Shown here: positions 48,550 to 56,804 of the stretch, in pieces
Position numbering within the stretch: position 1 is the first letter of the stretch
Layout of the letters: the number at the start of each line of letters is the position of its first letter
Source: Leclercia sp. AS011
Lineage (GTDB): Bacteria; Pseudomonadota; Gammaproteobacteria; Enterobacterales; Enterobacteriaceae
Direction: 5' to 3'
DNA length: 64,000 bases
Assembly: GCF_037152535.1 (NCBI RefSeq)
Contig: NZ_JBBCMA010000001.1
Location: 2,046,001-2,110,000, forward strand
Notes under the pieces: model-generated
Seen by the model: the letters and a program-made list of their open reading frames with translations, nothing else
What the model was told of the DNA's origin: nothing
The model's database searches: none
Translations under genes and position numbers: made by a program

Positions 48550-49227
48550 ATGATGTATCACATTCCGGGCGTGCTGAACGCCGATGAGGTGGCGCAGTTC
48601 CGCGCCCAGCTGGATCAGGCCCCGTGGATCGACGGCCGTGCCACCGTGGGTAACCAGGGCGCGCAGGTGAAAAACAACCAGCAGGTCGACACTCAAAGCC
48701 CGCTGTACGCCTCCCTGCAGGCGGCAGTGTTGCAGGCGGTGAATCAGCACGCGCTGTTTTTTGCCGCCGCCCTGCCGCGCCAGATCTCCAGCCCGCTGTT
48801 TAACCGCTATCAGCAGCAGGAGACCTACGGCTTTCACGTTGACGGGGCGGTGCGCAGTCACCCGCAGAGCGGCTGGATGCGGACCGATCTCTCCGCCACC
48901 CTCTTCTTAAGCGATCCCGACAGCTACGAGGGCGGCGAGCTGGTCGTGAACGACACCTACGGCCAGCACAGCGTCAAGCTCCCGGCGGGGGATCTGGTGC
49001 TCTACCCTTCCAGCAGCCTGCACTGCGTGACGCCGGTGACCGCAGGGGTGCGGGTCGCCTCCTTTATGTGGATCCAGTCGATGATCCGCGATGATAAAAA
49101 GCGCGGGATGCTGTTCGAGCTGGACCGCAATATCCAGGCCCTGCGCGCCCGTTCTGGTGAGAGCGATGAAGTGCTCTCCCTGCTCAACCTCTACCATAAC
49201 CTGCTGCGTGAATGGTCTGAAATCTAG
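48550..49227 (+). CDS. ybiX: PKHD-type Fe(II)/2-oxoglutarate hydroxylase YbiX
   Basis: The 225-residue protein has the length of E. coli YbiX. The iron triad is visible: '[13 protein letters not shown]' gives HxD (His96, Asp98) and '[18 protein letters not shown]' the distal His with an Arg for 2-oxoglutarate. The C-terminal '[14 protein letters not shown]' is conserved. Placed after fiu and so probably under Fur, it may modify a siderophore or its receptor; this is inference. Confidence 0.95.
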   Translation: MMYHIPGVLNADEVAQFRAQLDQAPWIDGRATVGNQGAQVKNNQQVDTQSPLYASLQAAVLQAVNQHALFFAAALPRQISSPLFNRYQQQETYGFHVDGAVRSHPQSGWMRTDLSATLFLSDPDSYEGGELVVNDTYGQHSVKLPAGDLVLYPSSSLHCVTPVTAGVRVASFMWIQSMIRDDKKRGMLFELDRNIQALRARSGESDEVLSLLNLYHNLLREWSEI

Positions 49228-49299
49228 CCCTGCGCCTTGATTGTGCGTTTTTTGACCCCATAGTTACTGTACAGCGCAATATCCTGTCAGGAGGGGTCT

Positions 49300-49566
49300 A
49301 TGGCTTCCGGTTGGGCGAATGATGACGCCGTTAATGAACAGATCAACAGTACCATTGAAGATGCGGTGGCGCGGGCGCGGGGCGAGATCCCGCAGGGCGA
49401 AAGCCTGAAAAACTGCGAAGAGTGCGGGGAGCCGATCCCCGAGGCGCGGCGCAAAGCGGTGCCCGGCGTGCGGCTGTGCATCGCCTGCCAGCAGGAGAAA
49501 GATTCACATAATGCATCCCATGCAGGATATAATCGCAGGGGATCTAAAGACAGCCAGTTGCGATGA
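49300..49566 (+). CDS. ybiI: DksA/TraR-type zinc-finger protein YbiI
   Basis: The 88-residue protein starts at ATG 49300, with CAGGAGGGG upstream, and matches E. coli YbiI in length. It has the C4 zinc finger 'CEECGEPIPEARRKAVPGVRLCIACQQ' after a helical N-terminus. Such short DksA-like proteins may act at the RNA polymerase secondary channel, but YbiI has no proven role. Confidence 0.95.
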   Translation: MASGWANDDAVNEQINSTIEDAVARARGEIPQGESLKNCEECGEPIPEARRKAVPGVRLCIACQQEKDSHNASHAGYNRRGSKDSQLR

Positions 49567-49726
49567 CTGGCCTGACGGCCACCTCACCGCGCAAGCGGTT
49601 ACGTCTTTGCGCACGATTTTTCGCCACAGGTTTGGCAAAACGTGCCCTCACTCTTCCCTCTGTAAAGCGCAACGGCAAGAAAGGTAAATTCATTCACTGA
49701 ATTTATTAATATTCAATAACTTATTT

Positions 49727-49749
49727 GTCATTCAAATTTTTCGAATGAC
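49727..49749. promoter_or_regulatory. Inverted repeat upstream of ybiJ
   Basis: GTCATTC / GAATGAC (7 bp) around a T-rich 9-nt centre lies about 100 bp before ybiJ. It may be an operator or the end of a ybiI transcript. The rest of the 285-bp ybiI-ybiJ gap holds nothing else I recognise. Confidence 0.4.
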
Positions 49750-49851
49750 GACGTCAATTCTCTTCGATTTTATCTCTCGCAAAAAAGCGTGATACTTATC
49801 ACATCGACGGAACAACGTCCCCTTAACAGAATAACCTGCGAGATACGAACC

Positions 49852-50112
49852 ATGAAAACCATCAAATATGCTGTTGCCGCTGTTGCCCTGACTACCCTCT
49901 CCTTCGGTGCTATCGCTGCGGAATCTGTGACCGCTGCGCAGGCAAACAGCATGAACAAAATCGGTGTGGTGAGTGCAGAAGGCGCAACCACGCTGGACGG
50001 TCTGGAAGCTCGCCTGGCGGCGAAAGCTGAAGCGGCTGGCGCGACCGGTTATACCATTACCTCCGCTAACACCAACAACAAACTGAGCGGCACCGCGGTT
50101 ATCTACAAATAA
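49852..50112 (+). CDS. ybiJ: DUF1471 small periplasmic protein YbiJ
   Basis: ATG 49852 gives 86 residues with a signal peptide ('MKTIKYAVAAVALTTLSFGA', cleaved after AIA) and the BhsA/McbA fold ('ANSMNKIGVVSAEGATTLDGLEARLAAKAEAAGATGYTITSA'). Paralogues respond to stress in the periplasm. It ends in 'SGTAVIYK', like McbA. Two hairpins follow. Confidence 0.93.
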   Translation: MKTIKYAVAAVALTTLSFGAIAAESVTAAQANSMNKIGVVSAEGATTLDGLEARLAAKAEAAGATGYTITSANTNNKLSGTAVIYK

Positions 50113-50134
50113 CCTGACCCTTATCTCTGCTCTG

Positions 50135-50154
50135 CTCGCCAGTTCGCTGGCGAG
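50135..50154 (+). terminator. Hairpin after ybiJ
   Basis: CTCGCCAG / CTGGCGAG is a perfect 8-bp stem with a TTCG loop, lying 23 bases after the stop; no T tract follows. Confidence 0.55.
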
Positions 50155-50192
50155 ATGCTCCAACCCTCATTGACCCTGTTGTTATTTGTTTG

Positions 50193-50221
50193 GCCCGTCC
50201 ATCGCTGGACGGGCTTTTTTT
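50193..50221. terminator. Intrinsic terminator between ybiJ and ybiB
   Basis: GCCCGTCC / GGACGGGC with a 6-nt loop and a T7 run lies just before the convergent end of ybiB. It is oriented for ybiJ. Confidence 0.9.
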
Positions 50222-50223
50222 AT

Positions 50224-51195
50224 CTAAAAACTCTGGTTAACCCGCGCCAGCCCGGCCTCGACCGTCTCGACCTGTCCGGTCGCCAGCAGGCAGCAGGCCA
50301 TCTGTAGCTTCAGAGAGTGCGGCACAGCTTCGCGCCCGGCCAGGCAGCTCTCGATCCAGCGGGCGGTGGTTTCCGGATCTTTGGCCTGCGGCAGGGAGAC
50401 GTCGCTGTTCTCTTCCCCGCGCTCCAGTATCACCCGGGTGCCCGCCGTGGGATCGATCAGGGTTTGCTGCGGACAGCGCTGCGGGTTGGCGTAGACCTCC
50501 CCTTCGGTGCCGTGCATCAACAGTCCCCGGCCACCGATATCGGCAAAGAACGTCGCCACGCGGGCTACGTATTCCGGATGCGAGACGCTGGAGAGCCGCA
50601 GGGCCGCATCTTCTTCAAAGGGCGTCGCCAGCTTGGCCAGAGTGTGGGCGCTGTTACGCACCCCCATGCGCCAGCGCATCGCCAGCTGTTTTTCCAGCGG
50701 CGGACACAGGGTGCTGATGGGAATATAGACCGGATGATGGCCGTCGAGCTTCGCCTGGGCCTGGCCGCCATGGCGGGTCGGCTCAATGCCCAGCAGGGTG
50801 AAAATGGTTTCCGTCAGCACGCGGGTGGGATCTTCGCTCACGCCATGCACCACCACCGGGAACCCCAGCTTTTGCAGCAGAATAGCCAGCAGCGGCGTGA
50901 GGTTGGCCTGCTTGCGCGCGCCGTTATAGCTTGGGATCACCACCGGCATCGGCTTCGCCACCGGCGGCGTCAGGCGCAGGGTTTGCGCCTGCATCGCCTC
51001 ATAGAAGCCGCGCATTTCGGCTTCGCCTTCGCCCTTGATGCGCAGGGCAATCAGAATGCCGCCCAGCTCCAGCTCCGGCACATCACCGTTCAGCATCGCG
51101 GTATAGAGCGCCCGGGCGGTCTCCTGATCCAGGTCGCGGGCGTGGTTTTTCCCCCGTCCGACCTCTTTGATAATTTTGCGATAATCCACGTTCAA
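50224..51195 (-). CDS. ybiB: YbiB, TrpD-like (anthranilate phosphoribosyltransferase fold) nucleic-acid-binding protein
   Basis: The 323-residue protein is close to E. coli YbiB (320). It has the class-III/IV nucleoside phosphorylase helical bundle ('ARALYTAMLNGDVPELELGGILIALRIKGE') and the 'VIPSYNGARKQANLTPLLA' region that replaces the PRPP-binding motif of TrpD. The E. coli protein binds DNA and RNA rather than anthranilate. In E. coli it is LexA-linked; here its upstream 274-bp gap leads to the fimbrial operon. Confidence 0.93.
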   Translation of the reverse strand: MNVDYRKIIKEVGRGKNHARDLDQETARALYTAMLNGDVPELELGGILIALRIKGEGEAEMRGFYEAMQAQTLRLTPPVAKPMPVVIPSYNGARKQANLTPLLAILLQKLGFPVVVHGVSEDPTRVLTETIFTLLGIEPTRHGGQAQAKLDGHHPVYIPISTLCPPLEKQLAMRWRMGVRNSAHTLAKLATPFEEDAALRLSSVSHPEYVARVATFFADIGGRGLLMHGTEGEVYANPQRCPQQTLIDPTAGTRVILERGEENSDVSLPQAKDPETTARWIESCLAGREAVPHSLKLQMACCLLATGQVETVEAGLARVNQSF

Positions 51196-51469
51196 TCTCC
51201 TTGTGACACCTTGTTAACACTATAGCCTTGATAAGGTGCCATCGGACAGACATTTCTCTTATCGCCGCCGGGCGAAAACAACGCTATCTATCTGTAATAC
51301 CAGTAAAAATATAAATTCAACTGCTAATGAGATTACTATTAGTCCGGTCAATAGTTATCCGCCATCAATTAATTTCGTAAATTACCTCCCGATAAAAAGT
51401 CGCCCCGCTTTTATCAAAAAGTTAATCACAACGGATGTTATTACCACCGGAATTCACTCAGGAATTATT

Positions 51470-52006
51470 ATGCGTAAAATCGTCTCCGGCACCTTTATTG
51501 CCACTGCGTTATGTTGTTCTGTTTCTGCCTGGGCTGCGAACAGCGGCGAGGGGCAAGTTAATTTCACCGGCGAAATCATCGACTCCGCCTGCCAGGTGGT
51601 GAATGGCGTCAGCAGCCCGCTGGATGTCTCTCTCGGCAAAGTCTCGCAGACGGCCTTCACCGGTTCAGGCTCCACCACCTCCACCACCCGTTTTGATATC
51701 CAGCTGAAAGATTGCCCGGAAACCATCACCAGCGCGGCGATCACCTTTGGTGGCTCCGCTGACGGCACCAATACCAACGTGCTGGCCGTTACGCCGGGTA
51801 CCGGCGCGGCGACCGGCGTCGGTATTCAGCTGCTGGATAAGACCGAAAACCCGCTGAGCCTGTATAGCGCCTCCACCAGCTATACCTTGCAGTCCGGCAC
51901 CACCACCAACGATCTGGTATTTGGCGCGCGCTACATCCAGACCGGCAGCACTATCACCGCCGGTCCGGCTAATGCGGTCTCCACCTTTACCGTGATGTAC
52001 AACTAA
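51470..52006 (+). CDS. Major fimbrial subunit (type-1 family pilin)
   Basis: ATG 51470 with AGGA upstream gives 178 residues starting 'MRKIVSGTFIATALCCSVSA' (signal, cleaved after AWA). The pilin fold shows in 'VNFTGEIIDSACQVV' (first Cys), 'DIQLKDCPE' (second Cys, disulfide) and the C-terminal donor-accepting strand ending 'AVSTFTVMYN' with penultimate Tyr. A longer reading from 51236 has no ribosome binding site and is rejected. It is the first gene of a five-gene fimbrial operon placed between ybiB and dinG. The preceding 274 bp are AT-rich and hold no recombinase or obvious invertible repeats. Confidence 0.92.
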   Translation: MRKIVSGTFIATALCCSVSAWAANSGEGQVNFTGEIIDSACQVVNGVSSPLDVSLGKVSQTAFTGSGSTTSTTRFDIQLKDCPETITSAAITFGGSADGTNTNVLAVTPGTGAATGVGIQLLDKTENPLSLYSASTSYTLQSGTTTNDLVFGARYIQTGSTITAGPANAVSTFTVMYN

Positions 52007-52064
52007 TCCTGCGACGTCTGGCCCGCCGGGGCCAGGCGTCGCCTGCTTTATTCAGAGTCCCGCC

Positions 52065-52739
52065 ATGCGTAAATCTGTTTTCATCGCTTTCCTGTTCGTT
52101 ATGACCACCGCCGCGCACGCCGGGGTGATTATCGAGGGGACCCGTTTAATTTATCAGGGAGATAAAAAAGAAGCGTCGTTAGGGATTTCCAACCCGGACC
52201 GTCTCGATTACCTGGTGCAGTCCTGGGTAGAGAGCGCCGACAATGCGCGGGATAAGGCACCGTTTCTTATCACCCCACCGCTGTTTCGCCTCGACGGCAA
52301 ACAGGACAACATCCTGCGCGTGGTGCGCACCGGGGGCAATCTGCCGTCCGATCGTGAGTCGCTCTACTGGCTGAATATCAAATCCATTCCCTCCACCTCC
52401 CGGGAAGAGAGCAGCAACACCCTGCAAATTGCCATTAAAACGCGGATCAAACTGATCTACCGCCCGAGCGGGCTGCGCGGCAAGCCGGACGAGGTCGCAG
52501 ATAAATTACGCTGGCATAAACAGGGCAATAGCCTGGTGGTAAGCAACCCGACGCCGTTTTATATGAACTTCCAGGCCATCAGCGTCGGCGGCAAAAAAGT
52601 CGATAATGTCACCTGGGTGGCCCCCGACAGCGACGCGCACTTTGCCGTGCCGGGGGGCATCACCGGGAGCCGGGTCTCCTGGAAAATCATCAACGACTAT
52701 GGCGCGGTGAGCCACGCCTGGTCTGCGCCGCTGCAATAA
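52065..52739 (+). CDS. Fimbrial chaperone (PapD/FimC family)
   Basis: The 224-residue product has a signal peptide (to AHA, ~19) and the two Ig-like domains of pilus chaperones. 'GVIIEGTRLIYQGDKKEASLGISN' contains the Arg that anchors subunit C-termini, 'RESLYWLNIKSIPS' is the family signature and 'NTLQIAIKTRIKLIYRPSGL' is the G1 donor strand with the second conserved basic residue. It keeps subunits folded in the periplasm and hands them to the usher. The gene lies 58 bp after the pilin. Confidence 0.95.
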   Translation: MRKSVFIAFLFVMTTAAHAGVIIEGTRLIYQGDKKEASLGISNPDRLDYLVQSWVESADNARDKAPFLITPPLFRLDGKQDNILRVVRTGGNLPSDRESLYWLNIKSIPSTSREESSNTLQIAIKTRIKLIYRPSGLRGKPDEVADKLRWHKQGNSLVVSNPTPFYMNFQAISVGGKKVDNVTWVAPDSDAHFAVPGGITGSRVSWKIINDYGAVSHAWSAPLQ

Positions 52740-52749
52740 CCCCCACGCC

Positions 52750-55290
52750 ATGCCCTGGGACTACTCCACCAAAGCGCCCCGCCGCCCCGCGCGCGCCCTG
52801 CTGATTGCGCTGGGCTGCGCGCTGCTGGGCGTGGGCGTGCAGCAGGTGCTGGCGGAGGATTATTTCAACCCGGCGCTGCTGGATATCGACACCCCCGGCC
52901 AGGGCAAAACCGACCTCTCCCTGTATGAGAAAGGCCCGGGCATTGCGCCGGGGAGTTATCAGGTGGATGTGTATGTGAATAACAACAAGGTCGCCAACAA
53001 AAAGATCGCCTTTGACCTGCACCAGACGGCCAACGGCCCGGCCACCCTGCAACCCTGCCTCTCGGTGGAAACCCTCAAGAGCCTGGGTATCCAGAGCGAT
53101 AAATTCAGCGTCACAAAGGATGACGCCTGTGTCGATCTCTCTGGGTTACCTGCCGCCAGCGCCACCTTCCGTCCCGGCCAGCAGCAGCTGCTGTTGAGCA
53201 TCCCCCAGGCGGCCATCACCCCGGTGCCCCAGGGGTACGTGGCACCGGAAGAGATGGACAACGGGATCAACGCCTTCCTGCTGAACTACAGCTACTCTGC
53301 CGGGGATAGCCGCAGCCGGGGGGATGACGGAGGCCACCAGCGCAATGAGTACCTGAACCTGCGCCCGGGGCTGAACCTCGGGGCCTGGCGTCTGCGCAAC
53401 TACTCCACCTGGAGCCAGACCCGGGACGATCGCACCACCCAGCACCAGTTTTCTTCGGTCTACAGCTATGCCCAGCGCAATATCCTGTCGCTCGGCAGCG
53501 TCGTCACCCTCGGGCAGAGCTCCACCCCCTCAGACGTGTTTGACAGCCTGTCGTTCACCGGGGCGCAGATCGCCTCGGACGATGACATGCTGCCCGACAG
53601 CCTGAAGGGCTTCGCCCCGCGCATTCGCGGCGTGGCGCACAGCAACGCCCAGGTGGTGGTCCGCCAGAACGGCTACGTGATCTATCAGAACTATGTCGCC
53701 CCCGGCGCGTTCGAGATCAACGATCTCTACCCCACCGGCGGCAGCGGCGATCTGAACGTCACCGTCAAAGAGACCGACGGCAGCGAGCAGCACTTCGTGG
53801 TGCCTTACGCCTCGGTGCCGGTATTGCAGCGTGAAGGCCGGTTCAAATACAGCCTGACCGGCGGGCGCTACCGCAGCTATGACCACAGCGTGGAGAAGAC
53901 CCCGTTCCTGCAGGGCACCGGGATCTACGGCCTGCCGTACGATATCACCGCCTACGGCGGGATGCAGACCAGCCAGTATTACGATGCGCTGGCGCTCGGC
54001 ACCGGAAAAAACATCGGTGACTGGGGGGCGTTTTCGGTGGACATGACCGAGGCAAAATCGCAAATGCAGGGGCAAAAAACCACCCGGGGCCGCGCCTGGC
54101 GGGTGCGCTACAGCAAAGATTTCGCCACCACCGGCACCCACTTTACGGTGGCCGGGTATCGCTACAACAGCGCCGGGTTTGCCACCATGGCCGATGTGTT
54201 TGACTCCCACACCCACGACGAAGACTGGACGCCCGCCGACCGGCGACGCACCCGCCAGGAGGCGACCGTCGATCAATCCCTGGGCGGCTCCCTGGGCTCG
54301 ATGACCTTAAGCCTGGTAAAAGAGAATTACTGGCACAGCGACCAGAGCATGACCTCCCTGAGCGTCGGCTATAACGGCAGCTGGCACGGCATCAGCTACG
54401 GTATCAACTATGGTCTGAGCAAAAATGTGCAGGATGAGGACGACGATGACCAGCGGGATAACGAGCAGACCTTCGGCTTTAACGTCTCCGTTCCGCTGGA
54501 TCGCTGGATGAGCAACACCTGGGTCAACTACACCTTCAACAACAGCAAGCATGACACCAGCCAGAGCGTTGGCCTTAACGGCACCGCGCTGGCGGGCAAT
54601 AACCTCAGCTGGGGGGTGCAGCAGGGCCACAGCCAGGCTTCCGGCTACAGCACTAACCTGAACAGCGATTACAAAGCCACCTACGGCGAGATGACGGCAG
54701 GCTATTCCCAGGACAACCAGCAGCGCCAGCTTAACCTCGGCGTGCAGGGGAGCATGATTGTTCACGCCCACGGCGTCACCCTCGGTCAGCCGATGGGGGA
54801 TACCGTCGCGCTGGTGGAAGCTCCCGGGGCCAGCGGCACCGGGATCGACAACCAGACCGGGGTCAAAACCGATTTTCGCGGCTATGCCATCGTGCCTTAC
54901 GTCACCCCGTACCATCACAACACCGTGGCGCTGGATACCGAGAGCCTGCCCGCCGGGGCCGACGTCGGCCAGGCGGCTAAAGTCATCACCCCCACCCGGG
55001 GGGCGATTGTGCGTACCCGCTTTGATACCCGCGTCGGCAGCCGGGTGCTGCTGACCCTTACCCGGGCCGACGGTCGTCCGGTGCCCTTTGGTGCCACGGC
55101 GGCTCCGGCCAACGACAGCGGCGAATTTATCGTTGGCGACGGCGGCCAGGTCTACCTGACCGGGATGCCCCCCCGCGGGCGCATCAACGTCAGCTGGGGC
55201 AAAGGCGCAGACGCGCACTGCTCCGCCCACTATCAACTGCCGTCCCGCTCCGCTGACCCGGTGATTAGCGTCACCGCCCAGTGCGCCTGA
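52750..55290 (+). CDS. Fimbrial outer-membrane usher (FimD/PapC family)
   Basis: The 846-residue usher starts ten bases after the chaperone gene. A signal-like segment (~15-36) precedes 'EDYFNPALLDIDTPGQGKTDLSLYEKGPGIAPGSYQVDVYVN', the N-terminal chaperone-binding domain. The 24-strand barrel with its plug ('FAPRIRGVAHSNAQVVVRQNGYVIYQ') follows, then C-terminal domains ending 'SVTAQCA' with a Cys pair. It assembles and extrudes the pilus. The sequence is full length with no frameshift, so the operon looks functional. Confidence 0.95.
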   Translation: MPWDYSTKAPRRPARALLIALGCALLGVGVQQVLAEDYFNPALLDIDTPGQGKTDLSLYEKGPGIAPGSYQVDVYVNNNKVANKKIAFDLHQTANGPATLQPCLSVETLKSLGIQSDKFSVTKDDACVDLSGLPAASATFRPGQQQLLLSIPQAAITPVPQGYVAPEEMDNGINAFLLNYSYSAGDSRSRGDDGGHQRNEYLNLRPGLNLGAWRLRNYSTWSQTRDDRTTQHQFSSVYSYAQRNILSLGSVVTLGQSSTPSDVFDSLSFTGAQIASDDDMLPDSLKGFAPRIRGVAHSNAQVVVRQNGYVIYQNYVAPGAFEINDLYPTGGSGDLNVTVKETDGSEQHFVVPYASVPVLQREGRFKYSLTGGRYRSYDHSVEKTPFLQGTGIYGLPYDITAYGGMQTSQYYDALALGTGKNIGDWGAFSVDMTEAKSQMQGQKTTRGRAWRVRYSKDFATTGTHFTVAGYRYNSAGFATMADVFDSHTHDEDWTPADRRRTRQEATVDQSLGGSLGSMTLSLVKENYWHSDQSMTSLSVGYNGSWHGISYGINYGLSKNVQDEDDDDQRDNEQTFGFNVSVPLDRWMSNTWVNYTFNNSKHDTSQSVGLNGTALAGNNLSWGVQQGHSQASGYSTNLNSDYKATYGEMTAGYSQDNQQRQLNLGVQGSMIVHAHGVTLGQPMGDTVALVEAPGASGTGIDNQTGVKTDFRGYAIVPYVTPYHHNTVALDTESLPAGADVGQAAKVITPTRGAIVRTRFDTRVGSRVLLTLTRADGRPVPFGATAAPANDSGEFIVGDGGQVYLTGMPPRGRINVSWGKGADAHCSAHYQLPSRSADPVISVTAQCA

Positions 55291-55306
55291 TGGCGTCGAG
55301 GAAAAG

Positions 55307-56296
55307 ATGAAACCCTTCCGTTACGGCTGTGTCCTGGCCCTGTTTGCCGCCCTGTTTCTGTTTATGCCCCGGGCGAAAGCGGCCTGTTCTACCGCGGATC
55401 TGCCCTGGACCGCCACCCCGGGTACGCTGACGGTGCCCGCTACGCTTGGGGTCGGCAATGCTATCCCGGGCTCCGCCCGCTCGCACAGGGTAACAGGCCA
55501 CTGTGATGCCGCCGACGGCGGCAAGCCGATCACCGCCTGCCATCTGGGCGCAGGGGAAGAGATTCCGGGGATGCCGGGGGTGTACCGCAGCGGTATCGAG
55601 GGCGTGGGCATTGCGCTGCTGAACAGCGCTGGCCAGCCGGTGCGGGGCCGCGCCGCCCACTGTGACAGCCGCAGCACGCCGCTGGGGTACGTCAGCAGTG
55701 ACGGCTCCGGCAGCTTCAACCTGTCGCTGACGATGGAGCTGATCAAAACCGCAAATACCACCGGAGAGCAGACGTCAACCTCAGTGCACAACGGCATCTG
55801 GTCGCTGGGGATCTACCCGGATGAACAGCTCGGCCAGCTGAACGCCGTGCGCTACGGCGGCCGTCTGGCGCTGAAGGCCACCACCTGCTCGGTGGATCCG
55901 CAAAGTCTGGTCGTTACCCTGGGGGATTTCCCGGTAAGCCTCTTCACCCATGTCGGCAGCGCCAGCGACTGGAAAACCTTCAACCTGACCGCAACCTGCA
56001 CCGACTCGGTGATCATGACCGCGCGGATCACCAGCGCGAATGGGGCCACCTCCATTAGCGACGGTAACGATGTGCTGAATCTCACCCCGGGCAGCGACAG
56101 CGCCACCGGCGTGGGCGTGAGAATGAAGATCGGCGGGGTGGCGTTGCGCTACGACTACCCGATCCCCTTTGGCGACCAGACGGTGCCCAACCAGCCGTTC
56201 GACCTGCCCTTCGAGGTGCAGTATTACCAGACGGGCGCTCAGGCCACCGCCGGGCGAGCCAACACCATCGCCACTATCGACATTGAGTACCAGTGA
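55307..56296 (+). CDS. Putative fimbrial tip adhesin
   Basis: The 329-residue protein has a signal peptide ('ALFLFMPRAKA', ~25) and two halves. The Cys-rich N-terminal domain (~26-175) is unlike the pilin fold and is the expected receptor-binding part; Cys are in 'ACSTADL', 'GHCDAAD', 'ACHLGA' and 'HCDSRS'. The C-terminal pilin domain holds 'TTCSVDPQSLVVTLGDFPVSLF', 'TATCTDSV' and the terminal beta strand 'ANTIATIDIEYQ'. This layout is that of FimH-like adhesins. The ligand is unknown; the lectin half matches no adhesin I can name. Confidence 0.85.
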   Translation: MKPFRYGCVLALFAALFLFMPRAKAACSTADLPWTATPGTLTVPATLGVGNAIPGSARSHRVTGHCDAADGGKPITACHLGAGEEIPGMPGVYRSGIEGVGIALLNSAGQPVRGRAAHCDSRSTPLGYVSSDGSGSFNLSLTMELIKTANTTGEQTSTSVHNGIWSLGIYPDEQLGQLNAVRYGGRLALKATTCSVDPQSLVVTLGDFPVSLFTHVGSASDWKTFNLTATCTDSVIMTARITSANGATSISDGNDVLNLTPGSDSATGVGVRMKIGGVALRYDYPIPFGDQTVPNQPFDLPFEVQYYQTGAQATAGRANTIATIDIEYQ

Positions 56297-56303
56297 GAGC
56301 CCG

Positions 56304-56804
56304 ATGAAATATACAGCCCTGATCCTGCTGCTGGCCAGCCTGCCCGCCGCAGCCACCGACGTGATCCTCAGCATTAAAGGCAATATTTACGACACCGCCT
56401 GCCAGGTGGACAGCACCAGCCAGAATAAGGTGGTCGATCTCGGCCAGGCGGTAGCCAGTGACTTTAAGGCCGTGGGGGATACGGGCGTGTGGAAGAATTT
56501 CGATATTACGATCTCGAACTGCCCGCAGAGCCTGACCCTGGCGACCATCAACCTGGAGGGGCAGCGCGACACGCTTCACCCGTTCAAGTTCGCCAACACC
56601 GGCACGGCTAAAGGGCTGGCGCTGGAGCTGGCCGACCGCACCGACGCCATTATTCTGGCACCCGAATCACGCTTTAACGCGGTGATCGACCCGGTCACCC
56701 ACACCGCCGATTTCCCGATGGCGGCGCGCTATTACGCCTCGCACACCCCGGTGAGCGCCGGTGAGTTTTCAAGCCAGGTGCAGTTTACCTTCACTTACCA
56801 GTAG
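56304..56804 (+). CDS. Minor fimbrial subunit
   Basis: ATG 56304, seven bases after the adhesin stop, gives 166 residues with a short signal peptide ('MKYTALILLLASLPAAA'). The pilin fold shows in 'ILSIKGNIYDTACQVDS', 'DITISNCPQSL' and the C-terminal strand 'FSSQVQFTFTYQ'. It may be an adaptor or terminator of the fibre, encoded unusually after the adhesin. Its last 14 bases overlap the 3' end of dinG on the opposite strand. Confidence 0.88.
   Translation: MKYTALILLLASLPAAATDVILSIKGNIYDTACQVDSTSQNKVVDLGQAVASDFKAVGDTGVWKNFDITISNCPQSLTLATINLEGQRDTLHPFKFANTGTAKGLALELADRTDAIILAPESRFNAVIDPVTHTADFPMAARYYASHTPVSAGEFSSQVQFTFTYQ

Noticed and set aside
51196..51469. Invertible promoter (fimS-like) before the fimbrial operon
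   Set aside because: I found no pair of inverted repeats bracketing a promoter and no FimB/FimE-type recombinase gene in the window.
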